Of a DNA stretch of 39,510 nt, positions 7,485-15,652 are shown one piece after another. Below the pieces are notes generated by a model. That model did no database searches and was not told where the DNA came from. It saw only the letters and a list, made by a program, of their open reading frames with translations. Numbering within the stretch: the first letter of the stretch is position 1; each line of letters begins with the position of its first letter. The translations under genes and the position numbers were made by a program. This DNA comes from Tatumella saanichensis (GTDB taxonomy: Bacteria; Pseudomonadota; Gammaproteobacteria; Enterobacterales; Enterobacteriaceae): NCBI RefSeq assembly GCF_000439375.1, contig NZ_ATMI01000047.1:1-39510 (forward strand), in the 5' to 3' direction.

Positions 7485-8614
7485 AAGAATATCGCCAAAC
7501 GTTTGTCAAAGTGTTCACTGGGATGCTTAACCGGCCGATGTGGGGGATGGTGCTGATAACACTCTGTATTATGAGTATGGTGTACGCGAACCGTACCGTC
7601 TGGAATCTACCGGTGGGGGTGGTCGATCTCGATCACAGTACCGCCAGTCGAATGCTGACCCGTGATTTGAATGCTACCTCAAAGCTAAAAGTGATCAGCT
7701 ACGCTGATCTACCGGCAGCCCGGCGTGACCTGGATTGGCGAAAGCTGTTTGCCATTATTATTATGCCGGTAGACTTGGAGAAAAAGATCCTTTCGGGTGA
7801 GCAGGTCGCGATCCCCGTATACGGCGATGCGACTAACCGACTGCCAAATGGCCAGATCCAGCAGGATGTAGTCGCCGCATATCAGCATATGCTTAGTCAT
7901 TATGATCAGCAGATCCTGCTACAAAGTAATTTTACGCAGCCGGAAGCCGATCTGCTGCTGACTCCGATACGCAGTATTGTACAGCCGTTGTTTAACCCCG
8001 GTATTAGTTTTGCGGCGATTATTCTGCCAGGGCTACTGGTGATGTTGTTACAGCACTCACTGTTGATTGCCAGCGTTCGCGTCAACCTGACCATCAGTGC
8101 CGGCGGGAGACCCTCACTGCAGAAAATCTTGGGAGCATATTCGGCACTGCTTCCCATTTGGTTGTTTCTATCGGTGGTACTGTTTGTACTGTGGCCATGG
8201 CTCCTTGGCTACCGACAAACCGCCAGCTTGGCGGAGATCCTGTTACTGACCTTTCCCTTTTTGCTGGCAGTGATCAGTCTCGGCAATCTATTAACTGAAT
8301 GTATCCGCCGCGTGGAGATCGTCTATTTGACTTTGTCCTTTGTCACCATGCCGGTGTTTTACATTTCCGGCACTATCTGGCCGGTACAGGCGATGCCCTG
8401 GGGAGTTAGGTTGATCTCCGGTCTGTTACCTTCAAGTTGGGCGGTAAAAGCCATTGCTGGGGTGAATCAGATGGGGCTGTCTTGGGTTAACGCTTTGCCG
8501 GATGTGATGATGCTATTGTTGCTATGCCTCGGCTTTAATCTATTGGAGTTCTTGATCTATACCCTCCGTAACCGCCGTCGCCGCCAGGCCCTACTGGCAA
8601 AATTACCTCTCTAG
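7481..8614 (+). CDS. ABC-2 type transporter permease, second of two
   Basis: A 377-residue paralogue of the upstream permease with the same plan: an N-terminal membrane segment, an external domain opening with LPVGVVDLDHSTASRML, and a C-terminal membrane block (~185-370). The start at ATG 7481 is supported by a strong AGGAGG ribosome binding site 7 bases upstream and a 4-base overlap (ATGA) with the stop of the first permease. The open frame reaching back to 7391 is an antecedent in-frame artefact. Two different permease subunits suggest a heterodimeric membrane channel served by the adaptor HlyD and a missing ATPase. Confidence 0.88.
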   Translation: MKEYRQTFVKVFTGMLNRPMWGMVLITLCIMSMVYANRTVWNLPVGVVDLDHSTASRMLTRDLNATSKLKVISYADLPAARRDLDWRKLFAIIIMPVDLEKKILSGEQVAIPVYGDATNRLPNGQIQQDVVAAYQHMLSHYDQQILLQSNFTQPEADLLLTPIRSIVQPLFNPGISFAAIILPGLLVMLLQHSLLIASVRVNLTISAGGRPSLQKILGAYSALLPIWLFLSVVLFVLWPWLLGYRQTASLAEILLLTFPFLLAVISLGNLLTECIRRVEIVYLTLSFVTMPVFYISGTIWPVQAMPWGVRLISGLLPSSWAVKAIAGVNQMGLSWVNALPDVMMLLLLCLGFNLLEFLIYTLRNRRRRQALLAKLPL

Positions 8615-8622
8615 TTGCAAGC

Positions 8623-8639
8623 GGCCAGCTAGCCTGGCC
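8623..8639. terminator. Hairpin between convergent permease and alcohol dehydrogenase genes
   Basis: GGCCAG (8623-8628) pairs with CTGGCC (8634-8639) around a 5-base loop. It has no T run on either side, so it may act as a weak bidirectional terminator for the two convergent genes. Confidence 0.35.
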
Positions 8640-8646
8640 ACAGCTC

Positions 8647-9792
8647 TCAGACTACCGGCCAGCTTTCTGACAGCATAAATGCCCGTTGTTCGGCGCTGTA
8701 ATTCATCCGTGAGTTCTTATTACCGGCTTGGCGGAGTATGGTGCTGCGCTGTTGCAGGGTCATCAACGGAGGTTGTCGCCAGATATCTGCAGGGGCAGCA
8801 CTGCGCAGCCACTCTGCTAACCAAGTGGCAGGGTGAATGCCATTAACCTCCGGAAACAGTGTCCGATGCAAGCTGTTCAGTGAGGCCGCTTGTTGTGGAT
8901 CATCGGTCTGTTGGCAGAGGGTCAAAAAAGGCATCAGTAATCGGCCACAGACTTCGCCGTGATGCCAAGGCAGGCAAGCACCCACTTCTCCGGCGATGCC
9001 GTGGATCACCCCCAGTCCGGCGATACTCAAGCTCAGCCCCCCCAGCCACGAAGACATCATCATTTTCTCACGGGCCGTGTCACCACGTTGGTCTCCCCGA
9101 GCCAGGTCCGGCCAAGCTTGAACAAACAGTGACATCCCCTGCAGTGAGAACTGGCGGCTAAACAAGGTACTTTTGCTGGAAAGCCACGACTCAAACAGGT
9201 GGGTAAAGGCATCAATACCACAGGCTGTTAGCAGTGCTGGCGGGCAATGACGGAGTAACGTCGGATCCAGCAGGGCGATATCCGGCACTAGTCGCGGATG
9301 GCGCAGTGAAGCTTTAACCTGATATTGTTGCTGGTCAGTGACCACCGCATTTTGTGTCACTTCACTGCCGGTCCCGGCGGTAGTCGGCACGGCGATCAGT
9401 GGCAAACGGTCACCATTCAGTGGAGTATCGCCGATTTTTTCCATATACCGTATCACCGGCAGCGGATGGCAGCACAGGGTGCTGAAGGCTTTACCGGCAT
9501 CTAGTACGCTGCCACCTCCAATAGCCAATACCCGCTGAGCCGTGGCACGGTGCTCATCCACCCAATCGGTAAGCTGTTGCGGTGACGCTTCACCGCTAAC
9601 CGTCACAATAGCCGTAAGATGTTGGCGGATCTCAGGCTCCAGTAGCTGCCAACGTTCACTAGTCAGAAAAGAGCGGTGAGTAAACAGTAGAGTTGGCAGC
9701 GGCGGTGAACTGAGGATGAATTTCAGTTGCCCAATACAATCTGGCCCGAAAATTGTATGCTGATTACAAAACATTTGAGTGATCTGGTTCAC
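8647..9792 (-). CDS. Iron-containing alcohol dehydrogenase
   Basis: A 381-residue group III (iron-dependent) alcohol dehydrogenase, usual length for the FucO/YqhD superfamily. The NAD(P)-binding loop is GGGSVLDAGK (92-101) and the PTTAGTGSEVT motif is at 136-146. The four metal ligands are all present: Asp194 and His198 (GIDAFTHLFES), His264 (GVIHG) and His278 (PWHHGE). It starts with GTG, chosen because AAGGAG lies about 10 bases upstream; no nearby ATG competes. It is divergent from the aldo/keto reductase gene, 148 bases between them, which suggests shared control of two carbonyl/alcohol interconverting enzymes. Substrate unknown: lactaldehyde, 1,3-diols and phosphonate-derived aldehydes are all seen in the family. 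Confidence 0.88.
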   Translation of the reverse strand: MNQITQMFCNQHTIFGPDCIGQLKFILSSPPLPTLLFTHRSFLTSERWQLLEPEIRQHLTAIVTVSGEASPQQLTDWVDEHRATAQRVLAIGGGSVLDAGKAFSTLCCHPLPVIRYMEKIGDTPLNGDRLPLIAVPTTAGTGSEVTQNAVVTDQQQYQVKASLRHPRLVPDIALLDPTLLRHCPPALLTACGIDAFTHLFESWLSSKSTLFSRQFSLQGMSLFVQAWPDLARGDQRGDTAREKMMMSSWLGGLSLSIAGLGVIHGIAGEVGACLPWHHGEVCGRLLMPFLTLCQQTDDPQQAASLNSLHRTLFPEVNGIHPATWLAEWLRSAAPADIWRQPPLMTLQQRSTILRQAGNKNSRMNYSAEQRAFMLSESWPVV

Positions 9793-9940
9793 GGGCGTGA
9801 CTCCTTCGCTAAAAAACTGAGTGTTGAGCAGAGTAGCGATTAATGCCAGCTCAAACTTGAAGAAGAGGCGAGGGGGACCAGAAATTTTTGATTAAAACGA
9901 TCCCGCTCACAAAAGGGCTGGTAAACAGGCAGGGAGCAGT

Positions 9941-10765
9941 ATGAGTACACAACGTTTTCTTTCGGCACTGGCCGCTGGAACTTGGCACCTGGGCAACGGA
10001 CGTTATCCGGAAAAAATAGAAATCGCCGCCTTGCATCAAGCGATCGATTGCGGGATCACCACCCTTGATACGGCGGAGATGTATGGACGGGGACGCGCTG
10101 AACGACTGGTTGGACAGATGATGGCCACCCGACGTGAAGAGGTGTGTCTTATCTCTAAAATCTATCCATGGAATGCTAACCGATTGCTGGCTAAGTCTCA
10201 CTGTCAGGCCTCTTTGAAACGGTTAAAGACCGACCGACTGGATTATTACCTGTTGCACTGGCGCTATCCGGGGTATCTGCCGGCAGCGGTAAACAGTCTT
10301 GAGGCCTTGCGTAAAGAGGGGCTAATCGGCGGCTGGGGAGTGTCCAACTTTGATGTACCGGACATGGAGCGTTTACTGAACCTACCGGGGGGAGAACACT
10401 GTCAAATTAATCAAGTGATGTATAACTGCAGCAGCCGCGGTATTGAGTATCAATTACTGGCGATGTGCCGTAAAGCGGGTATCCACATGATGGCCTATTC
10501 ACCCCTAGGCGGAGCCGGTGCACCGCTACTGGGGACGCCAGTGCTTAAGCGTATTGCCCAAGACCATGCCTGCGAACCGGCAGTAATTGCCTTGGCGTGG
10601 ATTTTGCGCCAGCCTGAGATGACGGCGATTGTTGAGACCGGTAACCCAGAGCATGTGCAGCGTAACGCACAGGCGTTGGCAATCCGCTTAACCAGCGCCG
10701 ACCTAGCGGCACTCAATGGCGTGTTTCCCCCGCCGGTGACGCGCCAGCCGTTAGCACGGCGTTGA
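9941..10765 (+). CDS. Aldo/keto reductase
   Basis: A 274-residue NADPH-dependent aldo/keto reductase. The catalytic tetrad is complete: Asp43 and Tyr48 (LDTAEMYG), Lys73 (ISKIYP) and His106 (YLLHW). The later GVSNFD motif and the AYSPLG motif that lines the cofactor pocket are also present. ATG 9941 is preceded by AGGGAG. At 274 residues it is of the shorter YeaE/DkgA-like class. Members of this class reduce methylglyoxal and 2,5-diketogluconate; given the sugar-acid dehydrogenase genes 10 kb away, a ketogluconate reductase role is conceivable but only an inference. Divergent from the iron alcohol dehydrogenase gene and convergent with the second FUSC gene. Confidence 0.88.
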   Translation: MSTQRFLSALAAGTWHLGNGRYPEKIEIAALHQAIDCGITTLDTAEMYGRGRAERLVGQMMATRREEVCLISKIYPWNANRLLAKSHCQASLKRLKTDRLDYYLLHWRYPGYLPAAVNSLEALRKEGLIGGWGVSNFDVPDMERLLNLPGGEHCQINQVMYNCSSRGIEYQLLAMCRKAGIHMMAYSPLGGAGAPLLGTPVLKRIAQDHACEPAVIALAWILRQPEMTAIVETGNPEHVQRNAQALAIRLTSADLAALNGVFPPPVTRQPLARR

Positions 10766-10806
10766 CCGTCTCCGCCACTCATGGCCCCACCAGGGGGCAT
10801 CGAAGG

Positions 10807-12771
10807 TTAACGGCTAAGCAATTCGGCTCGGTATTGGCTGAGCAAGGATTGTAAGTCATTCACCACTAGCGTCACTTTCTCTGGGTCCGGTAGGATACGG
10901 ATCACTTGCAGATATTCATGTAACAACTGCTGCAGTTTCAGGTAAGCGCGCTCACGCTGAATAGCCAGCCGCTGATTAGACAGGTCATCGGCCGCTTCAC
11001 GGATCTGTTGGTGAAACTCGGACAGGGTCTGTAGATAAGGAATGTTCAGTGCGGTAATACGCCGGTAAATAATAATCAGATTAATCCCGAGGCGATAACG
11101 GGTCAGCTTGCGACTGTCGAGGGTGATCAACAGTAACAAATCGTCGTAGAGCGCACTCAAACGGCTGATTTTACGTCGCTTTGGGTTAGTGGTCAGGGTT
11201 TGCAGCGACGTGGTCAAGATATTACGCAGCAAGGCATTGGAAACCGAACTCTTACTCAGGTCAGGGATCAGCCAGATAATCATCAATGTCACTACCGCAC
11301 CGAGAATTTGCCCCAGCGCACTATCCAGATAACCGCTGAAGTTAAAGGTTTCCGGGTTAGTGATCGGGATCAGGTTGAAGACAAACATCAGTGAGGCACC
11401 GCTGCCGAGGATTTTCCATTGCACACAGAGTGAGAAAAAAAACACCAATACACCGATCGCGATGATTAACAACAGGAAACTCTGCTGGGTCGAGGGTACT
11501 ACCACCAAGTAGTAGAAAAAGCTCACCGGCAGGATATAAATCATGCCATAGATAAAGTCGATAGCCACTTTACGGGGGGTATCGGCCCGCATCGCTAGGG
11601 TGGAGACAATACTGGAGATAATCAAAAAACCGGTGACTGCGGTAGAGGTAGTAGTGAACCACAGGCAACAGCCGATAAACCCGGTGAAAAAGGTACGTAC
11701 ACCGTTCACCAATGCATGGGCTTTCTGTACCGAGGCAGCCGCATTGATGGCATAGCGGCCAATAATCTCTCTCTCCACTTCATGCAGCGGCATTTTCGAT
11801 TGGATGCCGGTACAGAGGATACGCAGTTCTTTAATCCCTTTGATCCATGAAGAAAGCGCATAAGGCGTGTGGCTAGCAGAGAGCTGATGGATCAGTAAGC
11901 TGAATTGGTGTAGCTGGCGGGTTAGGGAATGTCCGGAATCAATGGGCTGACTAAAAAGCATATACCAGCTGGTACTGCGTTTTTCTGGACGCTGCTGAAA
12001 ATACTGCCAAGTTTCATACGTCAGAGTGCATAAATGAAACATCAGACCATTAATACCTTTCAGGCGCTGATGTAATACTGGATTATTATGGGTGGACTCC
12101 ATTTTTAACACCTGACGCATGGCATTAAATTTTTTGCATTCTTCCAGCATTTTTTTAAAACGCTCTTCGAACTCTTGTTCATTATTTGCGGTAAAACAGC
12201 AGGCCATTAACTGAAATAGTGCCAGTGGGCAGTCATCAATAAAACGACGGATCTGGGGTTTAATACTTCGCGGCAGGAACATCAGGTCAGAAAATATAAT
12301 GCATAACAGGCCAAGAGAAATTTCTAGTGAGCGGTAGATAGCAATTTGCGGTGCCGCCTGCGGGTCTTGCCAAGCGGTAACCAGAATGATAAACACCGAA
12401 TAACCCGCTAGGCCGAAAGCGTAAGAAATTTCTTGTTTTACAATAGTATAAAGCCAAGAAAAGAAGCCGGCCCACAGGCAGCAGGCCAGTAGCATTAATA
12501 CCGGCGCACGGGCCAGACCACAGATAATGATTACCGCACCCAACGAACCCACGGCGGTGCCAATCAATCGTAGAAAACCTCGGAAACGTAATACACCGGT
12601 CATTGGCTCGCCGCCGGAGGCAAAAGCCGGTGAGGCGGCAATAATCGCTACGGTCATCATCGACCATTTTGGGGTGTCCAGATGCAGGACAAAACTTAAC
12701 ACCAGCGCCATTACAAGGGCAAAGGTCGTCTTACCGGCGAACCTCAGCCGGAAAAATAATGAATTATGCAT
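10807..12771 (-). CDS. FUSC-family inner-membrane exporter (AaeB-like), copy 2
   Basis: A 654-residue protein, about the length of E. coli AaeB (655). Layout is the same as in the copy at 1473-3551: membrane block (~10-165), soluble middle (~170-345), second membrane block (~350-500) and cytoplasmic tail. The start RFAGKTTFALVMALVLSFVL with the following T-P-K-W-S-M-M-T-V-A segment is typical of the family. The start at ATG 12771 lacks a clear ribosome binding site and is followed by an AT-rich leader. It stands alone, without an AaeA-type adaptor or AaeX, so it is not the canonical aaeXAB operon. A CRP/Fnr-like site lies about 180 bases upstream. Likely exports aromatic or other organic acids. 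Confidence 0.85.
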   Translation of the reverse strand: MHNSLFFRLRFAGKTTFALVMALVLSFVLHLDTPKWSMMTVAIIAASPAFASGGEPMTGVLRFRGFLRLIGTAVGSLGAVIIICGLARAPVLMLLACCLWAGFFSWLYTIVKQEISYAFGLAGYSVFIILVTAWQDPQAAPQIAIYRSLEISLGLLCIIFSDLMFLPRSIKPQIRRFIDDCPLALFQLMACCFTANNEQEFEERFKKMLEECKKFNAMRQVLKMESTHNNPVLHQRLKGINGLMFHLCTLTYETWQYFQQRPEKRSTSWYMLFSQPIDSGHSLTRQLHQFSLLIHQLSASHTPYALSSWIKGIKELRILCTGIQSKMPLHEVEREIIGRYAINAAASVQKAHALVNGVRTFFTGFIGCCLWFTTTSTAVTGFLIISSIVSTLAMRADTPRKVAIDFIYGMIYILPVSFFYYLVVVPSTQQSFLLLIIAIGVLVFFFSLCVQWKILGSGASLMFVFNLIPITNPETFNFSGYLDSALGQILGAVVTLMIIWLIPDLSKSSVSNALLRNILTTSLQTLTTNPKRRKISRLSALYDDLLLLITLDSRKLTRYRLGINLIIIYRRITALNIPYLQTLSEFHQQIREAADDLSNQRLAIQRERAYLKLQQLLHEYLQVIRILPDPEKVTLVVNDLQSLLSQYRAELLSR

Positions 12772-12948
12772 TTTTTATATTAAATCGTTATTTAAAATAA
12801 TTGCAGGTCAGCGAACAGGTACACCTATACCGCTACCGCCTGGAAACAGGGGCAATGAAAGAGTTATTTTATTAACGGCGCATTGGGGCTATGTCCACAC
12901 TCAAAGCGGGTGATAAACATTATCTTACGCCTTTGTGAAGAAACACAA

Positions 12949-12969
12949 AAGTGTGATTTACATCAAAGT
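12949..12969. promoter_or_regulatory. CRP/Fnr-like binding site
   Basis: AGTGTGATTTACATCAAAGT carries TGTGA-N6-TCAAA, close to the CRP consensus TGTGA-N6-TCACA. It also contains GTGAT-N4-ATCAA, one mismatch from the Fnr consensus TTGAT-N4-ATCAA. It lies about 180 bases upstream of the second FUSC gene and near the end of the DsbA-like gene, so the FUSC gene is the likely target. Confidence 0.4.
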
Positions 12970-13016
12970 AATAAAAAAAATATTACGGAAGTGTTTACCA
13001 AGTAGACAGGACTTCT

Positions 13017-13040
13017 GCGGTGAACCGGACAGTTCACCGC
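13017..13040 (-). terminator. Hairpin behind the DsbA-like gene
   Basis: GCGGTGAAC (13017-13025) pairs perfectly with GTTCACCGC (13032-13040) around a 6-base loop, starting 8 bases past the stop codon at 13048. There is no T run on the minus strand, so it may be Rho-assisted or act as a transcript-end stabiliser. Confidence 0.45.
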
Positions 13041-13047
13041 GATTTTA

Positions 13048-13611
13048 TCAGGCATTGTCGCGGATGCGCTGCGCCCATTGAGAGATTTCTTCGCCGCTCC
13101 CCATATCGGCTTGCACCAGACCGTTAATCATAAAAGTCGGTGAAACGTGAATACCGTTTTGACGGGCATATTTGCAGTGCCATTTAATCAGTTGCTGCAA
13201 GTCTGGCTGATCAAAGGCTTCTTGAACCGAAACTCCACTGTATTTTTCCAGACGTTCGATGATTTGACGCGGGGTAGCATCCATGTTCGGGCCACGACAA
13301 TGGTCTGTGAACTCGAACTCTTCACGATGATCGGCGACGGCCTGCATGATTTTCAGAGCAGCCTGATTACCATCTATCTGTGAACGGCCTGCAAGGATCG
13401 CGCGAACAATGACACCAGAGAACAGGTGCCAAGGCTGTGACTGCAGAATGATGCGTACCGTCAGATTATCGGCCCCCACCAGGGCGACCAGGTCATCCAG
13501 CTTATTGAAGGCTTTGACCGAGAAAGGGCAGGTTGGCTCAAGAAATACTTCCAGTAGGGCAGGGCCCTGACCCAGCGTTAGGGTCTTTTCTGACATCGGT
13601 GATACAGACAT
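13048..13611 (-). CDS. DsbA-family thioredoxin-fold protein with a CxxS active site
   Basis: A 187-residue thioredoxin-fold protein without signal peptide, so probably cytoplasmic. The ATG at 13609-13611 is chosen over the upstream in-frame one because TGAGGAT lies 5-6 bases before it. The active site is C28-P29-F30-S31 (EPTCPFSVKAF), a monothiol CxxS version of the DsbA CxxC, and the cis-proline loop is VSPTF (P158). The helical insert between them is as in DsbA/FrnE-like proteins. A lone cysteine suggests a glutathione-type or isomerase-type reaction rather than dithiol oxidation; other cysteines (C105, C146) are not placed like a resolving cysteine. Stands alone, divergent from the NCS1 permease. 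Function not known. Confidence 0.75.
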   Translation of the reverse strand: MSVSPMSEKTLTLGQGPALLEVFLEPTCPFSVKAFNKLDDLVALVGADNLTVRIILQSQPWHLFSGVIVRAILAGRSQIDGNQAALKIMQAVADHREEFEFTDHCRGPNMDATPRQIIERLEKYSGVSVQEAFDQPDLQQLIKWHCKYARQNGIHVSPTFMINGLVQADMGSGEEISQWAQRIRDNA

Positions 13612-14045
13612 ATTGATCCTCATTATTTTATCGGTGTGCCCTGAGCCGGTCAGCATGGAGCAACACCCTGCTGTCTATCCTTCTCAGCATAGAAGGGCCG
13701 CCTACAGGATGCAACAGCGGTGTACCTCCAAGCGGTCTGTAGGCAGAGGATTAACTGCTGGCTGCGGCGATTATTCGCGCCATAACAGTGCGCAAGGGTA
13801 GAGGAATGCACCATTTTTGGATGTTGGGCAGCATGAGCCAGATCCTTTTAGTCCGATATCTTGTTGAAAACCGTGAAGCCTTGCTGTTACCGATGGGTGG
13901 GTTCGGCAACAGAGTGGCCGACTTTCATAACAAAAAACGGACGCGCTATAGATTATTGATGTCTATCCGACTGGGGCTGTCAATGTGGTCTGGATCCTGC
14001 AAAGCCCTGTTAATCAGCCGCGACAACGAAGGATCTGGACAGTTT
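13612..14045. other. 434-base divergent intergenic region
   Basis: Lies between the DsbA-like gene and the NCS1 permease gene. A plus-strand frame is open from 13788 into the permease gene, but its translation is unlike any NCS1 N-terminus, so I treat it as non-coding leader. Apart from a possible sigma-54 element at 13986-14001 I see no defined structure. Confidence 0.4.
13986..14001 (+). promoter_or_regulatory. Possible sigma-54 promoter upstream of the NCS1 permease
   Basis: TGGTCTGGATCCTGCA keeps the GG-N10-GC core and the outer TGG...TGCA of the sigma-54 consensus, with four mismatches at other defined positions. It ends 45 bases before the chosen start codon, a suitable distance. Nitrogen control of a nucleobase or allantoin permease would make sense, but no NtrC site was identified. 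Confidence 0.25.
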
Positions 14046-15530
14046 ATGGCAAAACACGACTCAGCTTCCGCAGAGCCGGTTAATCCCGCATACAGCCCGC
14101 GGTTAACCAATCAGGATCTCGCCCCAGTGCATCAACAGCACTGGAACTGGTATAACCTTTTTTCTTTCTGGATGTCGGATGTCCACAGTATGGGCGGATA
14201 TGTAGTGGCAGCCAGCTTTTTTGCGCTCGGACTGGCCGGCTGGCAGGTATTGGTGAGCCTATTGGTCGGGATCGTTATCGTACAGATGTTCGCCAATCTG
14301 GTGGCTCGGCCTAGTCAGGTAAGCGGCGTCCCCTATGCGGTGATCAGCCGCCAGGCATTCGGTGTGTTTGGCGCGAACATTCCGGCGATACTGCGCGGCT
14401 TGATGGCGATGGCGTGGTACGGTATCCAGACTTGGTTGGTCTCTAATGCGTTATTACTGGTACTGTTAAAATTTTTCCCACGCCTGATGCCGTGGACGGT
14501 CCCCCATTTTATTGGGCTATCCGCGTTGGGGTGGGGCTGTTTTTTAGTGATGTGGCTGCTACAGGCCCTGATTTTCTGGCAGGGTATGGATGCGATTAAG
14601 CGTTTTATTGATGTGGCGGGTCCGGCCGTGTATATCGTGATGCTGGTGCTGGCGATCTGGATCACCTCTCAGACCGGTTTTTCTGGTATTTCGTTGACCC
14701 TCAGCCAGAAGTCGCTGGCTCCTTCAGAGCAAGTTTGGCAGATGATCTCAGCCAGTGCCCTGGTAGTCTCTTACTTCTCTGGGCCATTACTGAACTTCGG
14801 TGATTTCGCGCGCTATGCCAGCGATATGCATCAAGTCCGCCAAGGGAACCGCTGGGGGCTGCCGTTCAACTTTTTACTGTTTTCGATCATCACGGTGGTG
14901 ATTGTATCGGGGACACATTCTTTGTTCGGCCAGATGATCACCGATCCTATTGAAACCGTTACCCGGGTGGGCAGCGGGTTGGCTGTCGCAGTGGCACTGC
15001 TCACCATGATTATTGCCACTATTGGTATCAACATTGTGGCAAATTTTGTGTCACCGGCGTTTGATTTTTCAAACTGTGCTCCCAACAAAATCAGTTTCCG
15101 CAGTGGTGGTATGCTGGCAGCTCTGGGGTCGGTGCTGCTGACTCCTTGGAACCTATTTCACTCACCGGAGTTGATCCACTACACCCTTGATGTGCTCGGG
15201 GCATTTATGGGGCCGCTATTCGGTATCCTATTGTGTGATTTTTATCTGATTAACCGCGCCACCGTGCGGGTGGATGATCTGTTCTCCGTATCGCCACAAG
15301 GAGCATACTGGTATCGCAAAGGCATTAATCCGCGGGCGGTGATGGCGCTAGTCCCCTCAGTGTTGCTGTGTTTGATGATCACCTATTTCAGTTATCTGCA
15401 GGCACTGGCAGATTTTAGCTGGTTTCTCGGTGTAATGTTGTCCGCAACGATTTATTTGACCCTTGCCAGACATCGCCGTTTACCTGCCAGAGTGCATCCT
15501 CAGACCGCGGTCTACCGCAGTGAGCTGTAA
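14046..15530 (+). CDS. NCS1-family nucleobase/allantoin:cation symporter
   Basis: A 494-residue inner-membrane permease, usual length for NCS1 (Mhp1, PucI, AllP/YbbW). The start at ATG 14046 is chosen because the NCS1 N-terminal pattern (NQDLAP...WNWYNLFSFWMSDVHSM) begins soon after and AAGGA lies 12 bases upstream. About twelve membrane segments are visible. Family motifs include the unwound first helix around FWMSDVHSMGGY, the RPSQVSGVPYAVISRQAFGVFGAN stretch in two parts, and GLMAMAWYGIQTW. Substrate within purines, pyrimidines, hydantoins or allantoin cannot be fixed by eye. It is followed 122 bases later by the oxygenase gene on the same strand. Divergent from the DsbA-like gene. Confidence 0.88.
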   Translation: MAKHDSASAEPVNPAYSPRLTNQDLAPVHQQHWNWYNLFSFWMSDVHSMGGYVVAASFFALGLAGWQVLVSLLVGIVIVQMFANLVARPSQVSGVPYAVISRQAFGVFGANIPAILRGLMAMAWYGIQTWLVSNALLLVLLKFFPRLMPWTVPHFIGLSALGWGCFLVMWLLQALIFWQGMDAIKRFIDVAGPAVYIVMLVLAIWITSQTGFSGISLTLSQKSLAPSEQVWQMISASALVVSYFSGPLLNFGDFARYASDMHQVRQGNRWGLPFNFLLFSIITVVIVSGTHSLFGQMITDPIETVTRVGSGLAVAVALLTMIIATIGINIVANFVSPAFDFSNCAPNKISFRSGGMLAALGSVLLTPWNLFHSPELIHYTLDVLGAFMGPLFGILLCDFYLINRATVRVDDLFSVSPQGAYWYRKGINPRAVMALVPSVLLCLMITYFSYLQALADFSWFLGVMLSATIYLTLARHRRLPARVHPQTAVYRSEL

Positions 15531-15652
15531 AGATTTTTTTGGCGGAATTGCTCCGTAGAAATATCTGCGGGGCAGTCGTCAGATCCTATAGTCGTGCTCA
15601 GCGACTCCGGCTATACTTCGCAGCGTGTTCATTAAGCGAGATAGCCACTTCA

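Noticed and set aside
13788..14045. N-terminal extension of the NCS1 permease frame
   Set aside because: 86 extra residues unlike any NCS1 protein; the family N-terminus begins after ATG 14046.
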